Positions 1-7,237 of a stretch of DNA of 34,002 nt are shown piece after piece. The position numbers and the translations under genes were made by a program. The stretch lies in the NCBI GenBank assembly GCA_031271465.1, contig JAISVR010000037.1, positions 1 through 34,002 of the forward strand, read 5' to 3'. The notes beneath the pieces were generated by a model that ran no database searches, was not told the DNA's origin, and was given only the letters and a program-made list of their open reading frames with translations. The number at the start of each line of letters is the position of its first letter. Positions within the stretch are counted from its first letter, which is position 1. Origin of the DNA: Prevotellaceae bacterium (GTDB lineage Bacteria > Bacteroidota > Bacteroidia > Bacteroidales > Paludibacteraceae).

Positions 1-1350
1 ATAGACGACTTGAAGAAAGCTGAAGATTATATCGGATGGGCTGAAGAGATGCAATCAAACAGCTACTATGAGATTAATGCCGACTTCCCAACAAAAGCTG
101 CCATTAAAGCTTTCAGAGCTCGCATCAGTTTGGCAGCTGCAGGTTATTCGCAATATCCGAAAAATGACCCGGTACAAAGAGAATTCACATTGGTTGACAG
201 ACCGACGGGACCTGCCTTGCGTTGCCGTATAGCTCGTGTACACGATGCGAGAAGAATAGAATTGTTGACCGAAGCCCGTGATGCCTGTCGCGAAGTATAT
301 GAAAGATACGGAACAGGTAAATTGTCTGCCGATTTTGAATCAATCTTCAAAACAGCAGTTGCAGGTGGTACAAACAAGGAAGTGCTTTGGCAAATGCGCT
401 ATGAATCTGAAAAGCAGCGTTTTATGGGTAATAAGCACGCTGCAGGCGGTGTATTTGGTCCGAGCTATACCAGCGACTGGGGTGCGCGTTATTATGTAAT
501 GCCTACTTTCTTCTTCGATTTTTCCGAGGGCGATACCCGTCGCGATATAACCTGTCTGCCTTTCCTATGGGCAAGTTCAACACAGCAGGCTGTTAAGATT
601 AATAATATATCTTTTGGAAAAAAACGCAAAGAATGGTTGCCGAAGCTGGCTACCGTTGCTGCAACTTTCACACCGAATATTGTTGTTCGCTACGCCGATG
701 TATTGTTGATGCTGGCAGAAGCCGAAAACGAATTGAATGGTCCTACAGGAGAAGCTCAAGAAGCATTTATGGCTGTTCGTAGCAGAGCTTTTGGAGGTGA
801 TGCAACGAAAGCAGCCAATATAAAAGGAAAAGCAATCGGCAGCTTGAGCAAGGCAGAATTTTTCAATGCCATTGTCGATGAGCGGGCTTTTGAGTTTGCT
901 GGAGAGCAGCTCCGAAGAGCCGACCTTATCCGTTGGGGAATGTTGAAAACCAAGATAGACGAAACAAAAGAAAAACTTCAATTACTGAAAGGTACTGATG
1001 GTGTAAGACAGGCACCATACGACTGGGTACCCAACGATGTATATACCCGTCTATCAACCAAGCCTGCTTCTGTCAGTAGTGCATTCTCAGGTTTATCGAT
1101 GTCTGTACTGGATTTTTATGGGTTTAATTGGGGAGAAACTATTGATCCGGGAGAAGGTTGGACAAAAGTTACTTCTACAGTTTGGGGTGCTGGTAATTTA
1201 GTTATTGCATCAAGTTGGTATGAAAACCTGTATATCAACGGAGTTAATGCTCCCGATGAGATGCAACTCCTGCCAATTACACCCGCTATTAGAGTTTTAA
1301 CTAATGAAGCTGTTAAAGACGATTACGGTTACTACACTACCGGATGGTAG
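1..1350 (+). CDS. SusD/RagB family outer-membrane nutrient-binding lipoprotein, 3' part
   Basis: The frame is open from the first base, so the gene starts upstream of the window; the TTG at 10 is not a credible start. About 449 residues are visible. SusD-family proteins sit on the outer face of the outer membrane and capture glycans or peptides for a partner SusC/RagA TonB-dependent channel, which is normally encoded immediately upstream. Family signs are the helical stretch with VRYADVLLMLAEAENE and VRSRAFGGD, then FFNAIVDERAFEFAGEQLRR followed by ADLIRWGML, which match the conserved RYADVLLMYAEA and ERxxELxxExxRxxDLxRW segments, and the C-terminal LLPITPAIRVLTNE. The signal peptide and lipobox are outside the window, so lipidation is inferred. 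A strong terminator follows, so the gene ends its operon. The substrate cannot be told. Confidence 0.88.
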   Translation: MDDLKKAEDYIGWAEEMQSNSYYEINADFPTKAAIKAFRARISLAAAGYSQYPKNDPVQREFTLVDRPTGPALRCRIARVHDARRIELLTEARDACREVYERYGTGKLSADFESIFKTAVAGGTNKEVLWQMRYESEKQRFMGNKHAAGGVFGPSYTSDWGARYYVMPTFFFDFSEGDTRRDITCLPFLWASSTQQAVKINNISFGKKRKEWLPKLATVAATFTPNIVVRYADVLLMLAEAENELNGPTGEAQEAFMAVRSRAFGGDATKAANIKGKAIGSLSKAEFFNAIVDERAFEFAGEQLRRADLIRWGMLKTKIDETKEKLQLLKGTDGVRQAPYDWVPNDVYTRLSTKPASVSSAFSGLSMSVLDFYGFNWGETIDPGEGWTKVTSTVWGAGNLVIASSWYENLYINGVNAPDEMQLLPITPAIRVLTNEAVKDDYGYYTTGW

Positions 1351-1368
1351 AAAACGAATATTTTATTT

Positions 1369-1400
1369 GCCCTCAAAAATTCTAACTCTTTTTTGAGGGC
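1369..1400 (+). terminator. Intrinsic terminator-like hairpin after the SusD gene
   Basis: The arms gccctcaaaaa (1369-1379) and tttttgagggc (1390-1400) are perfect 11-bp complements around a 10-nt loop, 18 bp after the stop codon. The A/T half of the stem supplies the U-rich part. No long T run follows the stem. Confidence 0.7.
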
Positions 1401-1706
1401 ATTGTTAATGCGAAATAATGAAAGGAATATACAAATTTAGAGGCTGTCTAAAAAGTCAGAAAACTTTAGCACAAAGCTAACAAAGAAAAATCACAAAGAG
1501 CACAAAATATTGATAATCAACATCAATGCTTTGTGCTCTTTGTGAAAAATCTTAGTGTTCCTTTGTGTTTGAAAAAACTTTTATACCCGAGCCCTGTTAG
1601 GTTTTCAAAACCTAACAGGGCTAAGGTATAGAAAATAAACCAATACCCCCAATGAGAAATTTCTCATTGAGGGTATTAATTTACAGGATTAAAAGACAAT
1701 AATCTT
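1401..1706. repeat. Gene-free stretch holding three different palindromic repeats
   Basis: No coding sequence is apparent. Three inverted repeats are visible. The first has arms 1491-1506 and 1530-1545 (core cacaaagagcacaaa), with a further small stem inside (attgat/atcaat). The second has arms 1590-1605 and 1607-1622 (agccctgttaggtttt and its complement) and is extended outward by tatacc/ggtata at 1582-1587 and 1625-1630. The third has arms 1642-1659 and 1660-1677 with one mismatch. The last lies 30 bp beyond the rubredoxin stop and could act as its terminator. From general knowledge, such palindromes are scattered between genes of many Bacteroidetes; copy number in this genome is unknown. 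Confidence 0.75.
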
Positions 1707-1865
1707 CTACACCGGTTTAAACTCTTCTTTGTCTGCTTCACAAACAGGACAAACCCAATCGTCGGGAATATCTTCAAAAGCAGTTCCCGGAGTTACACCA
1801 TAATCAAAATCACCTATTGCAGGGTCGTAAATGTAGCCACATACAGAGCATTTGTACTTTTTCAT
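1707..1865 (-). CDS. Rubredoxin
   Basis: A 52-residue protein, the usual size for rubredoxin, a small cytoplasmic electron carrier with one Fe bound by four cysteines. It begins [19 protein letters not shown] and ends [16 protein letters not shown]. The two CxxC knuckles (CSVCGY at residues 6-11 and CPVCEA at 39-44) and the conserved YxYDPxxGD and PDDWxCP segments are all present, so the metal site is intact. In anaerobes rubredoxin passes electrons to rubrerythrin, oxygen or superoxide reductases; no such partner is encoded here. A Bacteroidetes -7 box lies 30 bp upstream. The gene is transcribed away from the divergent MFS transporter and appears monocistronic. Identification is firm; the physiological partner is unknown. 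Confidence 0.95.
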   Translation of the reverse strand: MKKYKCSVCGYIYDPAIGDFDYGVTPGTAFEDIPDDWVCPVCEADKEEFKPV

Positions 1866-1894
1866 ATCAGTTCTTTTTTATTGTTTAACTCCGG

Positions 1895-1902
1895 CAAATG
1901 TA
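1895..1902 (-). promoter_or_regulatory. Putative -7 box of the rubredoxin promoter
   Basis: On the minus strand this reads TACATTTG, a full match to TAnnTTTG, 30 bp ahead of the rubredoxin ATG. No TTTG was found at the expected upstream distance, so only half of the promoter is supported. Confidence 0.45.
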
Positions 1903-1997
1903 CTATATTTTTATATTAAATGGGTTAATTTTACCAATGAAATGCAGCATTTTTTCAATAACTAACCGTTTTTTTATAAGTAGCAGGGAAAATATTT

Positions 1998-2005
1998 TAC
2001 CTTTG
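1998..2005 (+). promoter_or_regulatory. Putative -7 box of the MFS transporter promoter
   Basis: TACCTTTG matches TAnnTTTG and lies 28 bp ahead of the transporter ATG. The region where TTTG is expected is a T-rich run without an exact match. Confidence 0.45.
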
Positions 2006-2033
2006 TGCCTGAATGTGAGATAAATATAAAGCT

Positions 2034-3275
2034 ATGAAAACAAAATCCTACGCACTCCCATTGGCAATGATGTTTTTGCTTTACTTTTTCATTGCTTTTA
2101 CTTCGGGGCTTAACAATCCCTTTGCCAAGGTAATACAAACACAGTTTACGCTGGATACCTTCCAGTCGCAGTTTGGCAATCTGGCATTTTTCCTTGCCTA
2201 TTTCCTTGCGGGTATTCCGGCATCGCTGCTGGTAACGCGCGTGGGCTATAAGCGGGCGGCACTGGTGGCTTTAGCCGTAATGTTTGCCGGCGTATGGGTG
2301 GTATTTGCCGGCGGCAACCTGGGTGCGATATGGCTCTACTTAGCTGGAATGTTTGTACTCGGTTGTGCCATCACGGTGTTGCAGGTGGTGGTCAATCCTA
2401 TGGTAACAGCTCTCGGCAGCAAGGAAAAGGCAAACAGCCGTATGAATTTCAGTGGGGCGGCATCGTCTTTCGGTGCAGCATTTGCACCATTGGTAGTAGG
2501 TTTTATAATAGGCAATGTAGCAGTCGATAAGCTCTCGGTGAGCGATGTCAATCCGTTGCTTTACATTATGTCCGGCTTATTGGTAGTAGTATTTGCAGTG
2601 CTGTATGTTGTGCAGATTCCCGATGTGGGTATCAGCCACTCTGCCCGGGAGAAAAACAATTACCGCGCCTTGCTGACACCCAATTTCATTTTCGGACTAT
2701 TGGCAATCTTCCTTTATGTAGGCTTGGAGGTAAGTACAGCCAACATCACCAACTTGTATATGCTCAATGCGTTGCACATCGATGCCGGTGTTGCGGGCGC
2801 CATTGTGGGCAGCTATTGGCTGCTGATGCTTGTGGGCAGGCTTATAGGAGCGGCGGTTGGTACAAAGCTGCAAAGCCGCCCGCAATTGATTTCGGTAGCA
2901 GCAATAGGTTTGATGTTATATCTTACGGCAATTTTTATCCCGACAGAATATACAGCGGTGATACCTGCGATAGATAGCGAATTCAAATTGCTTTTTTCCG
3001 AAGTACCTGTAAGCATACTGCTTTTTGTGCTGGCAGGATTGTGCAACTCCGTGATGTGGTCGTGTATCTTTATCCTTGCTACCGAAGGCTTGGGACGGCA
3101 TACCAATTTGGCATCGGGTGTGTTTATGATGATGGTGTTTGGCGGAGGCATCATTCCTGCGCTGCAAGGCAGTTGGGTGGATTCGAGCGGCAGTTTTATT
3201 TCCAGTTATTGGGTAGGCGTAATTTGTCTTGCAGTTATCTTGATATATGCTATAATAGCAAAAAAAAATAGGTAA
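2034..3275 (+). CDS. Sugar MFS transporter, FucP/GluP-like
   Basis: A 413-residue integral membrane protein with about 12 hydrophobic helices, the standard MFS size. It fits the fucose/glucose-galactose proton symporter branch: the N-terminus has the SGLNNPFAKVIQ segment in helix 1 and YFLAGIPASLLVTRVGYKRA (the helix 2-3 loop with the RxGYKR signature), followed by VLQVVVNPMVTALGSKEKAN in helix 4, a segment typical of FucP relatives. It would import a monosaccharide across the inner membrane with protons; the exact sugar cannot be read from sequence. It starts 28 bp after a -7 box. Its stop codon lies inside the 3' end of the opposing SRP RNA gene. It may complement the SusD-type uptake system upstream, but the two lie in separate transcription units. 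Confidence 0.87.
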   Translation: MKTKSYALPLAMMFLLYFFIAFTSGLNNPFAKVIQTQFTLDTFQSQFGNLAFFLAYFLAGIPASLLVTRVGYKRAALVALAVMFAGVWVVFAGGNLGAIWLYLAGMFVLGCAITVLQVVVNPMVTALGSKEKANSRMNFSGAASSFGAAFAPLVVGFIIGNVAVDKLSVSDVNPLLYIMSGLLVVVFAVLYVVQIPDVGISHSAREKNNYRALLTPNFIFGLLAIFLYVGLEVSTANITNLYMLNALHIDAGVAGAIVGSYWLLMLVGRLIGAAVGTKLQSRPQLISVAAIGLMLYLTAIFIPTEYTAVIPAIDSEFKLLFSEVPVSILLFVLAGLCNSVMWSCIFILATEGLGRHTNLASGVFMMMVFGGGIIPALQGSWVDSSGSFISSYWVGVICLAVILIYAIIAKKNR

Positions 3276-3281
3276 GCTTAC
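3260..3281 (-). terminator. Terminator of the SRP RNA gene
   Basis: On the minus strand, the 10-bp palindrome gtaagcttac (3272-3281) is followed by ctat and a run of nine T (3260-3268). The same bases take part in the closing stem of the RNA, so the terminator hairpin and mature RNA end may be alternatives. Confidence 0.55.
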
Positions 3282-3366
3282 TACATCGCACCGCTACGAC
3301 AATCTACCCTTGCTGTGTTCCCACCCTGGGGGATTCGATTGGAGCTGGTCGTGTAGGACTTACCCG
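3271..3366 (-). ncRNA. ffs: Small bacterial signal recognition particle RNA (4.5S RNA)
   Basis: Read on the minus strand, the RNA has the conserved apical SRP core: cccccagggtgggaacacag followed by caagggta, within a long hairpin whose lower arms pair (gtcctacacgacc near the 5' end with gtcgtagcggtgcgatgtag near the 3' end) and whose ends close with ggtaag/cttacc. This is the RNA partner of Ffh for co-translational membrane targeting. A complete Bacteroidetes promoter sits just upstream and an A run on the plus strand at 3260-3268 gives a U tract at the 3' end. Ends are estimated from the closing stem and the promoter. The 3' end overlaps the stop codon of the opposing transporter gene. Confidence 0.9.
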
Positions 3367-3370
3367 AGCG

Positions 3371-3401
3371 CAAAAGTAGTGTTTTTCCAGCAAGAAACAA
3401 A
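3371..3401 (-). promoter_or_regulatory. Bacteroidetes sigma-70 promoter of the SRP RNA gene
   Basis: On the minus strand TTTG (3398-3401), a 19-nt spacer and TACTTTTG (3371-3378) match the consensus TTTG-N19-TAnnTTTG exactly. The RNA 5' end inferred from pairing (about 3366) falls 5 nt downstream of the -7 box, as expected. Confidence 0.78.
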
Positions 3402-3423
3402 ATAAATAATTGTTAATTGCTAA

Positions 3424-4590
3424 TTATTTCCACTTATATTTTGTTTTCCGGCGTATTTGGTTGCTGCATAGTGTGTAAAGCGAAATAAGCGGTAGCGCTA
3501 TATCGAATACAAGAATGGAGAAGTAAAATTTCCTTTCATTGAAATTGCGTGCCGACAGGTTGATAACAATCGCTTGTGTGATGTATCGCAGTATGAAAAA
3601 TCCCAGAGCAATAAGCAGTAATGGGAGAGGAGCCAACAAAATCAATCCAAGTATAGATAGATAAAAAATGCCGCGGCTGCCAACTTCGGTTCCGATAATA
3701 CATTTACTGCCCGGGCGGTAATACGAAGCAGTGGAAAGGTGGCGTTCTTTTTGGATAAACCAATCTTTAAATTCCGTGTTACTGCGCGATATGGTTTTGC
3801 TTTCGGCATTTATTTCGATACGAGTATTGTTTTTGTTGGCGCGTTTGTTTACAAACAAATCGTCGTCGCCCGATTGCAGGTGCAGGATAGAGGCAAAACC
3901 GCGATTTTCGAAAAACACCTTGCGGCGATACGCCATATTACGCCCTACTGCCATATAGGGGCAACCCCGGTAAGAAAAGCCCATATATTGCATGGCAATG
4001 AAAAAAGTATCGTATGAAATCAGGTGCGAAAGCAATCCTTTATGGCGTTCGTAGGCACCATAGCCAAGTACAAAGTCGGTTTTTGGAGTGAAATTCCGTA
4101 TCATCTTCCTAATCCAAGATTCCGATACGGGATAACAGTCGGCATCGGTAAAAAGCAGAATTTCTTTTTTCGCGGCTTTGATAGCTACCGTAAGAGCTAA
4201 TTTTTTAGGACTCATTACCTGAGCATTCTGTGGAATGCAGGTATGATATAAGTGCGGATTTTCTCGTGCGAGAGCGCGTAGTAGCGTTTCCGTTTCGTCG
4301 GTCGAACCGTCGTTTACTACAATAACTTCGTAGTTGGGATAATCCTGCGCAAGCACCACAGACAGAAAGTCACGCAGGTTTTCCGACTCGTTGCGTGCAC
4401 AAATAATTACGGAAACCCCGGGAGTTTGGCTCGAAAAATTACCGCCTGTTTTTTGTGTTTTCCATTTTAAAGTTAAAATACCGGTGTAGTAATACAGGTA
4501 GTAAAACAATTGCACAACAAAACTCAGAGCCAATGCACCAAGCAATACCCAAAGGTACCAGTTCAAATTATCGAAATTTATTCCAAACAT
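3424..4590 (-). CDS. Membrane-bound family 2 glycosyltransferase
   Basis: 388 residues. One hydrophobic segment precedes the catalytic domain (about 12-36) and two or three follow it (about 309-376), so the GT-A domain is held at the cytoplasmic face of the inner membrane. The catalytic domain shows GVSVIICARNESENL, VVNDGSTD (91-98), the metal-binding TDADCYP (148-154) and the acceptor-site QSGDDDL (239-245); QKERH (280-284) stands where processive enzymes have QxxRW. The family moves sugar from a nucleotide sugar to a lipid or polysaccharide acceptor; donor and acceptor are unknown. It starts 17 bp after lysA and is probably the third gene of the lysC-lysA unit, although no functional link to lysine synthesis is evident. 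Confidence 0.87.
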   Translation of the reverse strand: MFGINFDNLNWYLWVLLGALALSFVVQLFYYLYYYTGILTLKWKTQKTGGNFSSQTPGVSVIICARNESENLRDFLSVVLAQDYPNYEVIVVNDGSTDETETLLRALARENPHLYHTCIPQNAQVMSPKKLALTVAIKAAKKEILLFTDADCYPVSESWIRKMIRNFTPKTDFVLGYGAYERHKGLLSHLISYDTFFIAMQYMGFSYRGCPYMAVGRNMAYRRKVFFENRGFASILHLQSGDDDLFVNKRANKNNTRIEINAESKTISRSNTEFKDWFIQKERHLSTASYYRPGSKCIIGTEVGSRGIFYLSILGLILLAPLPLLLIALGFFILRYITQAIVINLSARNFNERKFYFSILVFDIALPLISLYTLCSNQIRRKTKYKWK

Positions 4591-4607
4591 GTTGGCAATA
4601 TAAATTA

Positions 4608-5777
4608 TTAGCCGTTAACGATTAATTTTTCACTTAAATACGCCTTTGGCAGTTCGCGCAGGTTGTAGCGCGAAGCCATTATTTCGCCGTAGGCACCGGC
4701 AGAGCGTAAGGCGAGAAAATCTCCGCGACGACTGCCATTGAGTTCGCAATGTTTTTGAAATACATCGCTCGACTCGCAAATAGGACCTACCACATCGTAG
4801 AATTCCACCGGTTCGTTCGACGAAATATTTTCGATGCGATGATGAGCTTCGTAAAGCGCAGGGCGTATCAGGTCGGTCATACCTGCATCAACAATGGCAA
4901 ACTGTTTGCTTATACCTTTTTTGATGTAAGTTACGCGTGTGATGAGGCTGCCGCATTGTGCCACTATCGAGCGTCCGGGTTCGCAGTGCAACTGTTGTCC
5001 TTCACGCAGACGCAGGTTTTTATGGAACAGACGGAAGTAAGTTTCAAAATCGGCAATAGGAAAATGATTCGGGTGCTCGTAGTTAATACCTAATCCGCCG
5101 CCTATATTGATATGCTTCAATACAATACCTTTTTCCTCTAAATCATCTTGCAGTTCGTTTACCCGCACACATAAATCTTGGAAAGAACTCAGGTCGGTTA
5201 TTTGCGAACCGATGTGAAAATGCAGCCCGATAAATTCCAAATTTGTCAGCGAAGGAATAACAGCAATCACTTTATCCAAATTTTCGATATTGAAACCGAA
5301 TTTGTTTTCGTTCAGCCCTGTGGTAATGTAATGATGCGTGTGTGCATCAACATTCGGGTTAATACGCAGAGCAACGCGTGCTTTTTTACCTTTCTTGGTG
5401 GCAAGCATGTTAATCACTTGCAGTTCCTGTTCCGATTCGGCGTTGAAGCAAAAAATATCGAAGTCAAGTGCACGGTTGATTTCCCGGTCGGTTTTACCCA
5501 CACCCGCAAACACCACTTTCTCGGCAGGAAAGCCTGCTTCAATGGCGGCTTGTATTTCGTTGCCACTTACGCAATCGGCACCCAAACCGTATGATGCGAT
5601 AATTCGCAGTAAATCGGAATTGACATTGGCTTTCAAAGCATAATGTACATCGTAGTTATATTGCTCCGATTCGTGTTTAACAATATCAAGAGTTTGACGC
5701 AGCAACGCTGTGTCGTAGTAGTAAAACGGCGTTTGCAGTGTTTCAAATTTCTCTATTGGAAAATTTCCTTTTATCAT
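4608..5777 (-). CDS. lysA: Diaminopimelate decarboxylase
   Basis: 389 residues, a typical stand-alone LysA, not the aspartokinase fusion seen in some bacteria. It decarboxylates meso-diaminopimelate to L-lysine using pyridoxal phosphate in the cytoplasm. The PLP lysine is K49 in HYALKANVN; HFHIGSQ (187-192), the glycine loop GGGLG (226-230), EPGR (266-269) and the active-site cysteine segment CESSDVF (334-340) are present and in order, so it should be active. It follows lysC with a 58-bp gap and no visible terminator, so the first and last enzymes of the lysine branch are probably co-transcribed. Confidence 0.96.
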   Translation of the reverse strand: MIKGNFPIEKFETLQTPFYYYDTALLRQTLDIVKHESEQYNYDVHYALKANVNSDLLRIIASYGLGADCVSGNEIQAAIEAGFPAEKVVFAGVGKTDREINRALDFDIFCFNAESEQELQVINMLATKKGKKARVALRINPNVDAHTHHYITTGLNENKFGFNIENLDKVIAVIPSLTNLEFIGLHFHIGSQITDLSSFQDLCVRVNELQDDLEEKGIVLKHINIGGGLGINYEHPNHFPIADFETYFRLFHKNLRLREGQQLHCEPGRSIVAQCGSLITRVTYIKKGISKQFAIVDAGMTDLIRPALYEAHHRIENISSNEPVEFYDVVGPICESSDVFQKHCELNGSRRGDFLALRSAGAYGEIMASRYNLRELPKAYLSEKLIVNG

Positions 5778-5835
5778 GTTGGGATTGTAAAGTTTGTAAA
5801 AACGGGTTGTTTTTTATTTTCTCAAAAATAAGAAA

Positions 5836-7155
5836 TCAATCAAAAACATTTTTACTCAGCGCATTGAGTGCCCTTTTTTTATCTTCCGCTTTCACAAGCA
5901 GGGAAATATTATAGTTGCTGCCACCATAAGAAATCATGCGTACAGGAATATCTTTAAGTGCACCGACAACCTTTGCCTGAAATCCGATATTTTCAAAATT
6001 CATATCGCCCACCACGCAGATTATCACCATATCTTTGTCTACGGTTACGGTGCCGAATTTGCGCAAATCTTCGAGTATGCGTTCAAGGTTACGGGTATCG
6101 TCGATAGTTACCGAAACGCCCACTTCGGAGGTTGTTACCATGTCGATAGAAGTACGATTTCGGGCAAAAATCTCGAACACTTTGCCCAGAAAACCGTAGG
6201 CGAGCAGCATACGCCCCGATTTAATTTTGATAGCGGTGATGCCGTCTTTTGCAGCGATTGCCTCAATATGTTTTTTAGGTTCTTCGTTCGAAATAAGTGT
6301 GCCGTGAGCTTTCGGTTCCATCGTATTAAGCAGTCGCACAGGAATATTTGCTTGTTTGGCGGGCAACACACAAGTCGGGTGCAGGATTTTTGCCCCAAAA
6401 TATGCTAACTCTGCTGCCTCTTCAAAATGCAGGTTGGCAATAGGTTTTGTGCCCTCTACAAAACGAGGATCGTTGTTATGCATACCGTCTATATCAGTCC
6501 AAATTTGGATTTCATCGGCGCGCAATGCAGCTCCGAGTATCGAAGCAGTGTAGTCGCTGCCGCCGCGTTGGAGATTGCTTATTTCTCCTTGATAGTCGCG
6601 GCAGATAAAACCTTGTGTAATAAAGATTTCTGCGTCTTTGTGCGCGTCGAGTTGAAGAGCGATATTTTCTTTGATAAATGCCATGTCCGGCTCATCGTTT
6701 TTGTCCGTCTTCATAAATTCAAGAGCGGGAAGCAAAACCGATTTTATACCTATTTCGACTAAATAATTGTTGAACAGCGCGGTAGATATTAATTCACCGT
6801 GAGCAAGTATAATTTTTTCATCAAAAAGAGTAAAATTTCTGTTTGATTCGGCAATGTTGCGCAAACTGTCAAACTGTTCTTGCAAAATCTCCACACCTTT
6901 TTCAAGAGCCATTTTGCTGCTGTACAGTTCTTTTATTACACTGTTGTATTTGCCGGAAAGTTGGTTAATAACATCAAGTGCGCCGCTGTTGTTGCGCTTG
7001 TAAAGGTAATTTGAAATTTCTACCAGCGAATTGGTAGTTCCGCTCATTGCCGAGAGCACTACAATATTTCGTTCGCCGTTGAGAATCAGTTTGGCTACCT
7101 CTTTCATGCGTTGGGCAGAACCAACCGATGTCCCACCGAATTTTTGTATCTTCAT
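5836..7155 (-). CDS. lysC: Aspartate kinase
   Basis: 439 residues, a monofunctional aspartokinase that phosphorylates L-aspartate, the committed step to lysine, threonine and methionine (and to diaminopimelate for peptidoglycan). The N-terminal signature KIQKFGGTSVGSAQRM, the substrate loop RGGSDYTASILGAAL and WTDIDGMHNNDPR are intact. The C-terminal 130 residues form tandem ACT domains (SIDMVTTSEVGVSVTIDD and MISYGGSNYNISLLVK), which normally bind end-product amino acids, so allosteric inhibition is expected. No homoserine dehydrogenase is fused. The gene starts 35 bp after a -7 box; the short leader leaves no room for a lysine riboswitch. Confidence 0.95.
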   Translation of the reverse strand: MKIQKFGGTSVGSAQRMKEVAKLILNGERNIVVLSAMSGTTNSLVEISNYLYKRNNSGALDVINQLSGKYNSVIKELYSSKMALEKGVEILQEQFDSLRNIAESNRNFTLFDEKIILAHGELISTALFNNYLVEIGIKSVLLPALEFMKTDKNDEPDMAFIKENIALQLDAHKDAEIFITQGFICRDYQGEISNLQRGGSDYTASILGAALRADEIQIWTDIDGMHNNDPRFVEGTKPIANLHFEEAAELAYFGAKILHPTCVLPAKQANIPVRLLNTMEPKAHGTLISNEEPKKHIEAIAAKDGITAIKIKSGRMLLAYGFLGKVFEIFARNRTSIDMVTTSEVGVSVTIDDTRNLERILEDLRKFGTVTVDKDMVIICVVGDMNFENIGFQAKVVGALKDIPVRMISYGGSNYNISLLVKAEDKKRALNALSKNVFD

Positions 7156-7189
7156 AACAAGAATAATAATTAGCTGTTTAAAAAGGGTA

Positions 7190-7197
7190 CAAAGGTA
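7190..7197 (-). promoter_or_regulatory. Putative -7 box of the lysC-lysA operon
   Basis: Minus strand TACCTTTG, a match to TAnnTTTG, 35 bp upstream of the lysC start. TTTG copies further upstream have spacers of 11 or 26 nt, so the upstream element is not convincing. Confidence 0.45.
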
Positions 7198-7237
7198 AGC
7201 ATTAATTGCAAATTGTAGAGGTGCAAACTATAAATTT

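Noticed and set aside
1401-1706. CRISPR array in the repeat-rich intergenic stretch
   Set aside because: The repeats are palindromes of different sequence, with no regularly spaced identical units or spacers.
7156-7237. Possible lysine riboswitch ahead of lysC
   Set aside because: Only 82 bp separate lysC from the neighbouring gene, less than half the length of an L-box, and no L-box core was visible.
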